A model generated the notes under the pieces. It was not told the origin of the DNA. It made no database searches and saw nothing but the letters and a program-made list of their open reading frames with translations. A stretch of DNA of 64,000 bases from Streptomyces akebiae (GTDB lineage: Bacteria; Actinomycetota; Actinomycetes; Streptomycetales; Streptomycetaceae), in the NCBI RefSeq assembly GCF_019599145.1, contig NZ_CP080647.1, positions 3,038,001 to 3,102,000 of the forward strand, read 5' to 3'. How positions within the stretch are numbered: the first letter of the stretch is position 1; each line of letters starts with the position of its first letter. Both the position numbers and the translations under genes were made by a program. Of this stretch, positions 45,366-54,459 are shown one piece after another.

Positions 45366-46292
45366 TCACCCCTTGCTGACCATCGAGCGGGCGAAGAAGC
45401 GCAGGTTCGCCGGCTTCTCCGCGAGGCGGCGCATGAAGTAGCCGTACCAGTCCGTGCCGTAGGCGGTGTAGACCCGCATCCGGTGTCCTTCGGCGGCGAG
45501 CCGCAGGTGCTCGTCGCCGCGGATGCCGTACAGCATCTGGAACTCGTACTCGTCGAGCTTGCGTCCGGCGCGGTGGGCGAGTTCCTGGGCTATGGAGATC
45601 AGGCGCGGGTCGTGGGACCCGATCATCGGGTACCCCTCCCCGTCCATGAGGATCTTCAGGACGCGGACGTACGCCTTGTCGATCTCGGCCTTCTGCTGGA
45701 AGGCCACGTCGGCGGGCTCCTTGTAGGCGCCCTTCACCAGCCTCACCCGGCTGCCGTTCTCGGCCAGGCGGCGGGCGTCGGCCTCGGTACGGAAGAGATA
45801 GGCCTGGATGACGCAGCCGGTCTGCGGGAAGTCCCGGCGCAGCTCGTCGTGGATGGCGAACGTCGAGTCGAGGGTGGTGTGGTCCTCCGCGTCGAGGGTG
45901 ACCGTCGTGCCGATCGCGGCGGCGGCCTCGACGACCGGGCGGACGTTGGCGAGGGCCAGCTCGTGGCCGCCGTCGAGGGCCTGGCCGAAGAGGGAGAGCT
46001 TCACGGACATCTCGGCGCGCTCGCCGAGCTCCAGCTCCTTCAGCCGGTCGATCAGCTCCAGATAGGCGTCGCGGGCGGCGGCGGCCTGCTCCGGACGGGT
46101 GATGTCCTCGCCGACGACGTCCATCGTCACGTCGAGACCGCGGCCGGTGAGCTCCCGGATGACGGGGACGATGTCGTCCACGCGTTCACCGGGGATGAAG
46201 CGGTCGACGACCTGCTTGGTCACGGGCGCCGCCGAGATCAGGCGTCGTATCCGGTCGCTGCGCGACGCGGCGAGAATCACGGGACCCAGCAC
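45366..46292 (-). CDS. putA: Proline dehydrogenase
   Basis: FAD enzyme oxidising proline to P5C. 308 residues, the monofunctional (PRODH) length. GTG start 46292, with GGAGGTG upstream. Family features: MSVKLSLFGQALDGG, TVTLDAEDHTTLDSTF, CVIQAYLFRTEADARRLAE, VRLVKGAYKEP, IGSHDPRLISIAQEL, EFQMLYGIRGDEHLRL and a C-terminal VRVYTAYGTDWYGYFMRRLAE type helix that binds flavin and substrate. Operon-like with pruA; divergent from a PucR-type regulator. Confidence 0.95.
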   Translation of the reverse strand: MLGPVILAASRSDRIRRLISAAPVTKQVVDRFIPGERVDDIVPVIRELTGRGLDVTMDVVGEDITRPEQAAAARDAYLELIDRLKELELGERAEMSVKLSLFGQALDGGHELALANVRPVVEAAAAIGTTVTLDAEDHTTLDSTFAIHDELRRDFPQTGCVIQAYLFRTEADARRLAENGSRVRLVKGAYKEPADVAFQQKAEIDKAYVRVLKILMDGEGYPMIGSHDPRLISIAQELAHRAGRKLDEYEFQMLYGIRGDEHLRLAAEGHRMRVYTAYGTDWYGYFMRRLAEKPANLRFFARSMVSKG

Positions 46293-46361
46293 GGGGCACC
46301 TCCACAAACCAGCAGATAGAACCACCGTGAAACCTAAGGATCCCCCCGTTCGCCGACCATC

Positions 46362-46371
46362 GACAGCTGTC
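46362..46371. promoter_or_regulatory. Palindrome in the putA-regulator divergent region
   Basis: GACAGCTGTC, a perfect 10-bp palindrome midway between the putA start and the regulator start. Candidate operator; short, so may be chance. Confidence 0.3.
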
Positions 46372-46438
46372 ACGTATCCGTGCCGCAGATCTCAGACAGA
46401 TGTATGAAGGGCACTCGGGGATACGCGACAATGCCGGG

Positions 46439-47623
46439 GTGACGCCGGAAAGCTCAAGCCCCCATCCCGTGGGTGACTACCAGGAACTCGTCGACGAGAT
46501 CTCCGCGCTGCTCGGCGCCCCGGCGACGCTGGAGAACCGCGACTTCGAGCTGATCGCCTTCGGCGCGTACGACAGCGAGGGTGAGCTCGATCCGTCGGCC
46601 CTGGACCCGGTCCGCACCCGCTCGATCCTGACCCGCCGCTCGACGACGGCGGTCCGGGAGTGGTTCGAGGGCTTCGGCATCACCCGGGCGACGGGACCGG
46701 TCCGGATCCCGCCGACGCCGGAGGCGGGGGTGCTCCGGGGGCGGGTCTGCCTCCCGGTACGCCATCGGGGGGTCGTCCTCGGTTATGTCTGGCTCCTGGA
46801 CGGCGACCCGGGCCCCACCGACGCCCAGCTGTCCGCCGCCATGGCGGTGGCCTCCCGCATCGGCGCCCTGCTCGCGGACGAGGCCCAGGCCGGCGCCGAT
46901 CTCACCCGCGAGCTGCGCGCGGTCCTCACCGCCGAGCGCGACTGGGAGCGCGACATGGCCGTGGCGGAGCTGCGCACGGCACTCGGTCCCCGCGGCGACG
47001 GCGTCCACGCGCTGGTGTGCGTGGCCCCCTGGCCGCATCCCGACCAGGACGACGCGCCGTCCTTCCGTACGGTGCCGGGGGCGACCGCGCTGTGCACGGT
47101 GCCTTGGGGTGCGGCGGGCCAGGGCCTGGCCCTGCTGGTACGGCTCCGCTCGGCCGACACCACGGCCCCGGCGCTCACCGCCGCCGCCCGGCTGCTGGAA
47201 CGCGCGGGCGCGCACGCGGCGGCGGGCGTCTCGGCAGCCCGCGCGGGCCTCGCCGAACTGGGCACCGACTGGCGGGAGGCCTCGGCGGCGGCCCGGGCGG
47301 CGCTGGCGGAACCGGGGCTGGGCCCGATCGCCGAGTGGCGCTCCATCGGCCCGTACCGGCTGCTGACCGCGTTGCCTCCCGGCCTCCCCCAGGACCCGGC
47401 CGTCCGTGCCCTCCTCGCCCCCGCCCACCATGAACTGGCCCGCACCGCCGAGGTCTTCCTGGATCACGCGGGCCAAGCCGGGCGCACGGCGGCCGAGTTG
47501 GGCATCCACCGGCAGACCCTCTACTACCGCCTCTCCCGCGTCGAGCAGCTCACGGGTCTGCGCCTGACCGACGGCGAGGACCGCCTGCTGCTGCACATGG
47601 CGCTGAAGGGGGCGCGGCTGTGA
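46439..47623 (+). CDS. PucR-type transcriptional regulator of proline use
   Basis: 394 residues from GTG 46439. The C-terminal PucR helix-turn-helix ([35 protein letters not shown], in shorter pieces [10 protein letters not shown] and [11 protein letters not shown]) is clear. The middle GGDEF-like part is degenerate, and the N-terminus ([20 protein letters not shown]) is a GAF/PAS-like sensor. Divergent from putA-pruA, the position of the PutR activator of proline catabolism in Streptomyces; assignment as PutR is inferred. GACAAT 8 bases before the start suggests a near-leaderless transcript. Confidence 0.85.
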   Translation: MTPESSSPHPVGDYQELVDEISALLGAPATLENRDFELIAFGAYDSEGELDPSALDPVRTRSILTRRSTTAVREWFEGFGITRATGPVRIPPTPEAGVLRGRVCLPVRHRGVVLGYVWLLDGDPGPTDAQLSAAMAVASRIGALLADEAQAGADLTRELRAVLTAERDWERDMAVAELRTALGPRGDGVHALVCVAPWPHPDQDDAPSFRTVPGATALCTVPWGAAGQGLALLVRLRSADTTAPALTAAARLLERAGAHAAAGVSAARAGLAELGTDWREASAAARAALAEPGLGPIAEWRSIGPYRLLTALPPGLPQDPAVRALLAPAHHELARTAEVFLDHAGQAGRTAAELGIHRQTLYYRLSRVEQLTGLRLTDGEDRLLLHMALKGARL

Positions 47624-47638
47624 CGCACCCCGGGGACG

Positions 47639-48220
47639 TCAACTCGCCGGGGAGAGCGGGAACAACGCGCTGAGGCGCGGCAGGCGGCGGTGCGACTCCT
47701 CGTCGTCGCGGGCGTCCCAGCGTTCGCCGGCCGGGTCCATGGGCTCGGCGTCGTCGCCGACGAGGCTCTCCAGGGCGTCGTAGAAGGCCTCCTCCGTGCG
47801 ACCCGTGACGTGCTCCCACGCCCGCACGGCGACATAGTCCAACTCCTCCCACTCCAGCACCTCCTCTTCCTCCCAGACCTGCGGCGGGCGGCCCACGAGC
47901 CCCCGCACCGCGGGCACGTCGGCCAGGGAGTCGGGATCACGGACGGCCCGGTCGAACACGTCCCGGCCCAGGCCGACCAGCCAGAGCCGGAAGTAGAAGA
48001 AGCTGTCGTCGGAGCACCAGCCCATGATCCGGTCGGCAGCGCCCCACAGGTCCCAGGTGAGCGTGGGGGCCAACACGCGGTCCAAGGTCTCCTGGAACCG
48101 CAGGAGTTCGTTCTCCGACCGGTCCTTCAACCGCTCGCACAGCCACTCCGACCGCTCGTCGGGGTCCGGTGTCACCCGTCGGCAGTCCTCGATCACGTCC
48201 CAGAAGGTCTCGTCGTCCAC
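47639..48220 (-). CDS. DUF4240 protein
   Basis: 193 residues from GTG 48220. MDDETFWDVIEDCRRVTPDP opens it; LTWDLWGAADRIMGWCSDDS and FFYFRLWLVGLGRDVFDRAV are the DUF4240 hallmarks, and an acidic segment (WEEEEVLEWEELDYVAVRAW) follows. Family function unknown. Convergent with the PucR gene (stops 15 bases apart) and divergent from the ABC importer, with the Zur-like box between, nearer the importer. Confidence 0.82.
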   Translation of the reverse strand: MDDETFWDVIEDCRRVTPDPDERSEWLCERLKDRSENELLRFQETLDRVLAPTLTWDLWGAADRIMGWCSDDSFFYFRLWLVGLGRDVFDRAVRDPDSLADVPAVRGLVGRPPQVWEEEEVLEWEELDYVAVRAWEHVTGRTEEAFYDALESLVGDDAEPMDPAGERWDARDDEESHRRLPRLSALFPLSPAS

Positions 48221-48312
48221 GTCCCCACCATGGCAGGGGGCACTGACAACGCGACCGGCCGCCGGTGGAGGGGGTCGTGGGGCGGCATCGTGGTGGCGCG
48301 AAACCGCACTTC

Positions 48313-48327
48313 TGAAAATGATTGTCA
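48313..48327. promoter_or_regulatory. Zur-like box upstream of the ABC importer operon
   Basis: TGAAAATGATTGTCA fits the palindromic TGAnAAnnnTTnTCA pattern of actinobacterial Zur sites exactly. It overlaps the space just upstream of a -10-like TACGGT (48334-48339), so a bound repressor would block the promoter. The iron regulator box of Streptomyces (TTAGGTTAGGCT-type) is different. Confidence 0.65.
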
Positions 48328-48383
48328 TCGTGCTACGGTCGGGCACGTTGAAACTTTGACCACGCCATTACTCGGAGTGTCCC

Positions 48384-49874
48384 GTGCGCCTCCCGGCCCG
48401 TTTCGTCCCTCTCACCGCGGTCACCACCGCGACCTCCGCCCTGCTCACAGGCTGCTTCTCGGCCGCGGGCCCCGAGGAGGCCGGGAGCGAGGGCAAGCGG
48501 ATACGGGTCGCGATGATGCAGCCGCCCCGCTCGGGCCTGTCCCCGCTCTCCGACGACGCGTTCAAGCTGTCGCGCTGGTCGACCGCCGAGACCCTGGTGA
48601 AACTGGACGCGGAGGGCGACGCGCGACCCGCGCTCGCCACCGAGTGGAAGCGCTCGGGCAAGACGTGGACGTTCACGATCCGGGAGGGCGTGACGTTCCA
48701 CGACGGTACGAAGCTGACCGCTGCGGCCGTCGTCAACTCGCTCACCGAGGCGGCCACCGCGTCCCCCAAGCCGCGCATCCTCGACGGCGTGGACCTGAAG
48801 GCGAAGGCCGACGGCGACACCGTCACCGTCACCACGGCGGTCGAGGACCCACTGGTCCCGCAGCGCCTCAGCTCGCCGCAGCTGTCGATCCTCGCGGCGA
48901 AGGCCTACGAGGGAAAGACGGTGAACCCGCTCGGCGCCGGCACCGGCCCCTTCGAGCTGACCGAGGTCAACGGCACCGCCTCGGCCGCCCTCGACCGCTA
49001 CGACGACTACTGGGGCGGCAAGGCCAAGGCCCCCGGCATCGACGTGAAGTACGTGCCGGACGGCACCGCCCGCGCGGCCTCCCTGCGCAGCGGCGAGGCC
49101 GACATCGTCGAGGCGGTCCCGGTGTCACAGGCCGCCGTCCTCGACCAGGACCTGATCACCGAGGTCCCGATGCCCCGTACCAACACCCTCTACCTGAACA
49201 CCGAGAAGGGCGTGTTCAAGGACGCCTCGCTGCGCGCCGCCGCCCGCGAGGCCGTCGACGCCGAGTCCATCGTCGAGGGTGTGTACGAGGGGCGTGCCGA
49301 CGTCGCCGAGGGGCTGCTCGGGCCCGCGCTCCCGTGGGCGGCCGAGCTGCGGTCCCCGCTGAAGCGCGCCGAGGCGGGGGACCCGGACGGCGAGGCCATC
49401 ACCATCGGCACGTTCACCGACCGCGCCGAGCTGCCCGAGGTCGCCGCCACGCTGCAACAGCAGCTGCAGAAGGCGGGGTTCAAGGTGAAGCTCGACGTCC
49501 GCGAGTACGCCAACATCGAGTCCGACGCGCTCGCGGGCGAGTTCGACGCCTTCATCCTCTCCCGGGCGACCGTCCTCGACTCCGGCGACCCGGCCGCGTA
49601 CCTCTACAGCGACTTCGCCTCCGACGGCTCCTTCAACATCTCCCAGCTCGCCGACAAGACCGTCGACACGGCCATCGACCAGGCCTCCGACACCGCCGCC
49701 GGTGACGCCCGCCGACAGGCCGTCATCGAAGCCGAGGCCGCCGTCCTCACCACCGACGCGGCCGTGCCGATGCTGCATGAGCGGGTGATCCAGGGCGACG
49801 CGGCCGGAGTCGTGGACGCGGCCCACGACCCGCGCGAGCGGGAGCTGGTCACGGCGGACACGTACGTCAAGTGA
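48384..49874 (+). CDS. ABC transporter substrate-binding lipoprotein, peptide/nickel family
   Basis: 496 residues from GTG 48384. Signal with lipobox (TATSALLTGC). The mature protein is an extracellular solute-binding family 5 protein: ETLVKLDAEGDARPALATEW, KTWTFTIREGVTFHDGTKLT, LDRYDDYWGGKAKAPGIDVK, YVPDGTARAASLRSGEADIV and NTLYLNTEKGVFKDASLRAA. This cluster binds peptides, nickel-histidine or metallophore-metal complexes. The Zur-like box upstream points to zinc or zinc-metallophore uptake. First gene of a four-gene operon; overlaps the permease by GTGA. Confidence 0.88.
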   Translation: MRLPARFVPLTAVTTATSALLTGCFSAAGPEEAGSEGKRIRVAMMQPPRSGLSPLSDDAFKLSRWSTAETLVKLDAEGDARPALATEWKRSGKTWTFTIREGVTFHDGTKLTAAAVVNSLTEAATASPKPRILDGVDLKAKADGDTVTVTTAVEDPLVPQRLSSPQLSILAAKAYEGKTVNPLGAGTGPFELTEVNGTASAALDRYDDYWGGKAKAPGIDVKYVPDGTARAASLRSGEADIVEAVPVSQAAVLDQDLITEVPMPRTNTLYLNTEKGVFKDASLRAAAREAVDAESIVEGVYEGRADVAEGLLGPALPWAAELRSPLKRAEAGDPDGEAITIGTFTDRAELPEVAATLQQQLQKAGFKVKLDVREYANIESDALAGEFDAFILSRATVLDSGDPAAYLYSDFASDGSFNISQLADKTVDTAIDQASDTAAGDARRQAVIEAEAAVLTTDAAVPMLHERVIQGDAAGVVDAAHDPRERELVTADTYVK

Positions 49875-51865
49875 GCGCGCCCGCAGGGGAACCGACCGAC
49901 GCGGCACGGGGCGCGCGCGTCGCGGTGAGTGCGAGCACGGTGAGTGCGAGCACCGATAGTGCGAGCGCACAGAGTGCGAGCGCGGCGCGGACGGTCCGTT
50001 CCGCGGCGGAGTCGGCCGGACCCGCCCGACGGACGGGGGGTGCCAGGGACTCCGGTCCGGGGCGGGGGCGGGTTCGGGTGCGCCGCATCGCCCAACCGCT
50101 GGTCGGTCCCGCCGGGCTGACCCGTCTCGGCTGTCTCGTCGGTGTGCTGGCCGTCGTCGGTCTGCTGCCGTGGCTGTCCGGCCGTGATCCCGCGCTGACC
50201 GTGCTGCGCGCCCGGTCGGCCGAGCAGGAGGCGACGCCCGAGGCGCTGGCCGCGATCCGCGAGGACCTGGGCCTGGGCGCCGGACCCCTCTCCCTGTTGA
50301 GGAGTTGGGCCTCCGGGCTGCTGCGCGGCGACCTCGGCACCTCATGGGTGTCCGGCACGGACGTACTGCCCTCGGTGGTCTCCGGCCTCCAGGTCTCCCT
50401 GAGCCTGATGGGCACCGCCTTCGTCGTCGCGCTCCTGCTGGCCTGCGTCCTGGTCGCCCCGGTGCTCGTCCGGGGCCGGGGCTCGGCCGGCGCGTTCGCC
50501 GCGATGCTCGCCGCCGTCCCCGAGTTCCTGCTGGCCACGGTGGCGCTGCTGGTCTGCGGGGTCTGGCTGGGCTGGCTGCCGACGTCCGGCTGGGCGGGCC
50601 CGCAGTACCTGGTGCTGCCCGCGATCGCCCTCGGTGTCCCGGCCGGCGGTCTGCTGGGCCGCCTGGTCGCGGACGCGCTGCCCGCCGTGCTCGACGAACG
50701 CTGGGTGGAGCTGTGGCGGGGCGCGGGCGTGAGCCGGGCCCGTGTCTCGGCCGCGGCGCTGCGCCGCGTACTGCCGCCCCTGGTACCGCAGTTCGGCATG
50801 GCCGCCGTCGGTCTGACCGGCGGCGCGGTCGCCGTGGAGATGGTGTTCGCCGTGCCCGGCATCGGCCGGACCGCACTGGGCGCGGCCAAGTCCCAGGACC
50901 TGCCCCTCCTCCAGGGCGCGGTCCTCGCCCTCCTCGCCCTGGGCCTGGTCGCGGGCGCCCTGGCCGCCCTCGTCCGGCGCCGGCTCCTCGGCCCGGCCCT
51001 GCGCGACGCGGGCCTCACCCTGCCGCCGGCCCGCCCGGTCCGCGCCCACCCGGCGATACCGCTGACGCTGGCGGCCGTCCTCCTGATCACCGTCGGCTGG
51101 GGTCTGCTGCGTGACCCGTACGCCGTGGACACCACCGCCCGCCTCCTCCCGCCGTCCTGGGCGCACCCGCTCGGCACGGACGGGCTCGGCCGCGACGTCC
51201 TGGCCCGTCTCGGCCACGGCGCGGCCGCCACGGTCGGCACGGCGGCGGCGGTCTGCGCGCTGAGCCTCCTCGTCTCCCTGGCGCTCGGCTTCCTGCCCCG
51301 GGTGGCGGCGGGCGCGGCGGACATCGCGAACGCGCTGCCCCCGGTGATCGTCGGCATCCTCGTCGCCGCGGCGGCCGGCCCCGGCACGGGCGGCGCGGCC
51401 CTCGCCGTGGCGCTGATCTCCTGGCCCGCCCTGTCCGCCCACGCGGCGGCGCTGGTGCAGGAGGTCCGCGCGTCCGCGTTCCTGTCCGCCCAACGGGCCA
51501 TCGGCGCGAGCCCGTGGTGGATCCTCACCCGGCACGTCCTCCCGTCGGTCGCCGCCCCCGTCGCCCGCCACGCCGTCCTGCGCCTCCCGGGCATCGCCCT
51601 CGCCCTCGCCTCCCTGGGCTTCCTGGGCCTCGGAGCCCAACCGCCCACCCCGGAGTGGGGGTTGCTCCTCGACGAGTCCCGCGCGTACGTGGAACGCGCG
51701 CCGTGGGCGGCCCTTGCACCGGCGGTCGCCCTCGCCCTGCTGGCCGGTCTCGCGGTGTCGGGGGCGGCGTACGCGCAATCGCGGACGGCTCGCCGCACGC
51801 GGAAACCCGGTCGGTCACACCATGTGAAGGGGAAGGCGTCCGTTGAAGTCGCAGCCGAGGTCTGA
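49871..51865 (+). CDS. Fused ABC permease (DppB-DppC type in one chain)
   Basis: 664 residues. Two binding-protein-dependent permease domains in one polypeptide: the first (about 75-380) with DLGTSWVSGTDVLPSVVSGL and WVELWRGAGVSRARVSAAAL before FGMAAVGLTGGAVAVEMVFA; the second (about 400-640) with HPLGTDGLGRDVLARLGHGA, FLSAQRAIGASPWWILTRHV and PGIALALASLGFLGLGAQPP. Each carries the EAA-type coupling loop. In most systems these are two genes. The N-terminal 40 residues hold a SASx repeat (15-base period). GTG start overlaps the previous stop. Confidence 0.88.
   Translation: MSAPAGEPTDAARGARVAVSASTVSASTDSASAQSASAARTVRSAAESAGPARRTGGARDSGPGRGRVRVRRIAQPLVGPAGLTRLGCLVGVLAVVGLLPWLSGRDPALTVLRARSAEQEATPEALAAIREDLGLGAGPLSLLRSWASGLLRGDLGTSWVSGTDVLPSVVSGLQVSLSLMGTAFVVALLLACVLVAPVLVRGRGSAGAFAAMLAAVPEFLLATVALLVCGVWLGWLPTSGWAGPQYLVLPAIALGVPAGGLLGRLVADALPAVLDERWVELWRGAGVSRARVSAAALRRVLPPLVPQFGMAAVGLTGGAVAVEMVFAVPGIGRTALGAAKSQDLPLLQGAVLALLALGLVAGALAALVRRRLLGPALRDAGLTLPPARPVRAHPAIPLTLAAVLLITVGWGLLRDPYAVDTTARLLPPSWAHPLGTDGLGRDVLARLGHGAAATVGTAAAVCALSLLVSLALGFLPRVAAGAADIANALPPVIVGILVAAAAGPGTGGAALAVALISWPALSAHAAALVQEVRASAFLSAQRAIGASPWWILTRHVLPSVAAPVARHAVLRLPGIALALASLGFLGLGAQPPTPEWGLLLDESRAYVERAPWAALAPAVALALLAGLAVSGAAYAQSRTARRTRKPGRSHHVKGKASVEVAAEV
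49928..49981 (+). repeat. 15-base direct repeat in the permease N-terminus
   Basis: AGTGCGAGC occurs at 49928, 49943, 49958 and 49973, an exact 15-base period, encoding VSAST-VSAST-DSASA-QSASA. Copy-number change would stay in frame. Confidence 0.75.
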
Positions 51866-53039
51866 CGTGCCGCCCGAGGGCCTCCCGCCGAAGGACGTCC
51901 CGACGGGCTCCGACGGGCCACCGCGGTCCTACCCGCCACCGGAGTCCGACGTGCCACCGGAGTCCGACGTGCCGTCGAGGGCGGACGCGCCGCCGGAGTC
52001 CCCTGTGCCGCCGGCGTCCGACGTCCTGCTCTCGGTCCGCGGCCTGCGGATCGCGTTCGACGGGGTCGAGGCCGTACGCGGGCTGTCCTTCGACGTCCGA
52101 CCGCGCGAGGTGCTCGCCCTGGTCGGCGAGTCGGGCGCGGGCAAGTCCCTCACGGCGCGGGCGCTGCTCGGGATGCTGCCCGAGGGTGCGACAAGCAGCG
52201 GAACCGTACGGCTGCGCGGGGACGCGGACCTCGCCGCCCAGCGCGGCCGGCGTATCGCCCTGGTGCCCCAGGACGCGTTGTCGGCGCTCTCCCCCGTGCA
52301 CCCGGTGGGCGACCAACTCGCCGCGGCCGTAAGGTCGGTGGCGCGCGTCTCCCGCAAGGAGGCCCGTGCCCGGGCGGTCGCCGCGCTCGACCGGGTGGGC
52401 ATCCCCGATGCCGTGCGCCGGGCGCGGGCGTATCCGCACGAGTACTCCGGCGGTATGCGCCAGCGGGCCGTGATCGCCATGGCGACGATCAACGAACCGG
52501 ATGTCGTCGTCGCGGACGAGCCCACGACCGCCCTCGACGCGGAACTCCAGGAACAGGTCCTGCGAGTCCTCGCCGCACAGCGGGAGGCCGTCGGTGCCGC
52601 GCTCGTGCTGGTCACCCATGACCTGGGCGTGGTCCGGGAGCACGCGGACCGCGTGCTGGTCATGTACGCCGGACGTCAGGTCGAACAGGGCCCGGCGGCG
52701 GCCGTGTGGGGCCGCCCCCGAGCGCCGTACACGGCGGGCCTGCTGGCGTCGCTGCCGCCGGACGACGGCGACCTCGACGGCCACGGCGACAGCGACAGCG
52801 ACAGTCCGCGCCTCGCCGGTCGCCGTCGCCGTCGGCTGCCCTCCATCCCGGGTTCCCCGCCCGCGCCCGACGCTCTCCCGCCGGGCTGCGCCTTCGCGCC
52901 GCGCTGCCCGCTCGTCGAGGACCGCTGCCGTCACGAGGAACCGCGGCCGTCGACGGCCGGCGACGGTCACGAGGTCTCCTGCCACCGCTGGGACGAAGTC
53001 CCCCACCCCGCGACCGAGTTGTTCCTGGAGCCAGCGTGA
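51843..53039 (+). CDS. ABC importer ATP-binding protein (DppD type)
   Basis: 398 residues from TTG 51843, overlapping the permease by 23 bases. The first 58 residues are a Pro/Ser/Asp-rich extension with repeated PPESDVP. Then Walker A LVGESGAGKSLTARALLG, signature EYSGGMRQRAVIAMATI, Walker B VVVADEPTTALD and the switch VLVTHDLGVV. The C-terminus has the oligopeptide/nickel ABC signature GCAFAPRCPLVEDRC with further Cys, usual in this subfamily and able to bind an Fe-S cluster in some members. Confidence 0.9.
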   Translation: MKSQPRSDVPPEGLPPKDVPTGSDGPPRSYPPPESDVPPESDVPSRADAPPESPVPPASDVLLSVRGLRIAFDGVEAVRGLSFDVRPREVLALVGESGAGKSLTARALLGMLPEGATSSGTVRLRGDADLAAQRGRRIALVPQDALSALSPVHPVGDQLAAAVRSVARVSRKEARARAVAALDRVGIPDAVRRARAYPHEYSGGMRQRAVIAMATINEPDVVVADEPTTALDAELQEQVLRVLAAQREAVGAALVLVTHDLGVVREHADRVLVMYAGRQVEQGPAAAVWGRPRAPYTAGLLASLPPDDGDLDGHGDSDSDSPRLAGRRRRRLPSIPGSPPAPDALPPGCAFAPRCPLVEDRCRHEEPRPSTAGDGHEVSCHRWDEVPHPATELFLEPA

Positions 53040-53743
53040 AGCCGAACGTCCCTCTGCTCGACGTGCGCGACCTGGTCGTCCGCTACGGCCCGGTCACGGC
53101 CGTCGACCGGGTGTCCTTCACGGTGGACGCGGGCGAGACCCTGGCCCTGAACGGCCCGTCCGGCTGCGGGAAGTCCTCCACGGTCACCGCCGTGCTCGGA
53201 CTGCGCCGCCCGGACGGTGGCCGAGTCCGCTTCGAGGGAAAGGAGTTGACGTCGCTCGGCGAACGCGAGCTGCGCCCGCTCCGGCCCCGTATGCAGCCGG
53301 TCTTCCAGGACCCGTACGGCTCGCTCAGCCCTCGCCACCGCGTCCGGGAAGCGGTGGCGGAACCCCTGCGCGTCCAGGGCCGCTGGGACGCCACGGGCCC
53401 CGCCCGGGTCGCCGGGCTCCTGGACCGGGTCGGTCTGAACCCGGTCCTCGGCGACCGCTTTCCGCACGAGTTGTCCGGCGGTCAGTGCCAACGGGTCGGC
53501 ATCGCGCGGGCTCTGGCGTCCGAGCCCCGTCTGTTGGTCCTCGACGAGCCGGTGTCCGCCCTGGACCCCTCCATCCGGGCCGGCGTCCTCAACCTGCTCG
53601 CCGACCTCCAGGACGAGCTGAACCTCGGGTACCTCTTCATCTGCCACGACCGTGCGGTCGTACGCCACTTCGCCGACCGCTCGATCGAGATGCGCGCCGG
53701 GAGACTCGTACCGGCCCCGGCCGCCACGGCAGCCCCGGCCTAG
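53036..53743 (+). CDS. ABC importer ATP-binding protein (DppF type)
   Basis: 235 residues from GTG 53036, coupled to the previous gene by GTGA. Walker A LNGPSGCGKSSTVTAVLGL, Q loop MQPVFQDPYGSLSPRH, signature HELSGGQCQRVGIARALA, Walker B RLLVLDEPVSALDPS and switch His in FICHDRAVV. Lacks the C-terminal oligopeptide domain found in the partner, so it is short for the family. Its stop overlaps the convergent TetR stop at CTAG. Confidence 0.9.
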   Translation: MKPNVPLLDVRDLVVRYGPVTAVDRVSFTVDAGETLALNGPSGCGKSSTVTAVLGLRRPDGGRVRFEGKELTSLGERELRPLRPRMQPVFQDPYGSLSPRHRVREAVAEPLRVQGRWDATGPARVAGLLDRVGLNPVLGDRFPHELSGGQCQRVGIARALASEPRLLVLDEPVSALDPSIRAGVLNLLADLQDELNLGYLFICHDRAVVRHFADRSIEMRAGRLVPAPAATAAPA

Positions 53744-54336
53744 ACGATGCCGCCCCGGTCCCTCGCGGCCTCCATCACCTGGCGGAGCCCCTCGGTCAGG
53801 GCCTCGGCGTCGGGCGCGGTGTCGGGGTCGAAGGTCCACTGGGCGACGAGGCCCAGCAGAAGGGTCAGGTAGAAGCGGCCGAGGGTGTCCGCCGCCGCGT
53901 CCGTGACGTCCTCGTCCCGGCCGCCCATGAAAAGCGTCACGATCCCGCGCGCGCCCTCCCGCTGGGCCCGCGCCAGATGCTCGCGCACCTCCGGCAACTG
54001 GTCCCCCATGGCCAGCACCTCCATGCTGAGCCGCCACATCGAGCCCGGCGCCCGCATGCTCTCCACGGCGTTCGCCCACACCTCGCGGAACCGCTCGACC
54101 GAGCCGGGATCACTGTCGCTGCCGACCGCCCCGCCACCCTCGAAGGTGTCCGAGACCTCCTCGACCATCGCCACGTACGCCTGCGCCAGCAACGCGTCCT
54201 TGGAGCCGTAGTGGTAGCCGATTGACGCCAGGTTCGTTCCCGACTCCCTGACGACGTCGCGCGCCGTCGTTCGCGCGAACCCCTTCTCCAACAGGCAGCG
54301 CTTGGCGCCTTCGAGTAGATCCTCACGGTGTCCCAT
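53740..54336 (-). CDS. TetR-family regulator
   Basis: 198 residues from ATG 54336. N-terminal helix-turn-helix: LLEGAKRCLLEKGFARTTARDVVRES with GTNLASIGYHYGSKDALLAQAY, the recognition helix with IGYHYGSK. The C-terminal effector domain is hydrophobic (TLGRFYLTLLLGLVAQWTF). Divergent from a broken MFS pump gene, so its original target was probably that pump. Two ACGTACGT palindromes lie in the shared region. Confidence 0.9.
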   Translation of the reverse strand: MGHREDLLEGAKRCLLEKGFARTTARDVVRESGTNLASIGYHYGSKDALLAQAYVAMVEEVSDTFEGGGAVGSDSDPGSVERFREVWANAVESMRAPGSMWRLSMEVLAMGDQLPEVREHLARAQREGARGIVTLFMGGRDEDVTDAAADTLGRFYLTLLLGLVAQWTFDPDTAPDAEALTEGLRQVMEAARDRGGIV

Positions 54337-54374
54337 GGGGTCAGCGTAACCTCGCCCACGAACAAGCGTCCAAG

Positions 54375-54437
54375 ACGTACGTTTTACACACACGTTCCAT
54401 ATAGGGGATTCATACGCTCGCGCTATACGTACGTATA
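54375..54437. promoter_or_regulatory. Two ACGTACGT palindromes between tetR and the MFS remnant
   Basis: ACGTACGT at 54375-54382 and, inside a perfect 14-bp palindrome TATACGTACGTATA, at 54424-54437. The stretch is A/T-rich and holds the divergent promoters, so these are candidate TetR operators. Confidence 0.55.
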
Positions 54438-54459
54438 AGACACTCGCGCGGTCACTGTC

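Noticed and set aside
42949..45441. 830-codon plus-strand frame over pruA
   Set aside because: Antisense of pruA, with repetitive Val/Gly/Arg composition typical of shadow frames.
49926..49985. Possible CRISPR or minisatellite array
   Set aside because: Only four in-frame 15-base units inside a coding region, with no spacers or cas genes.
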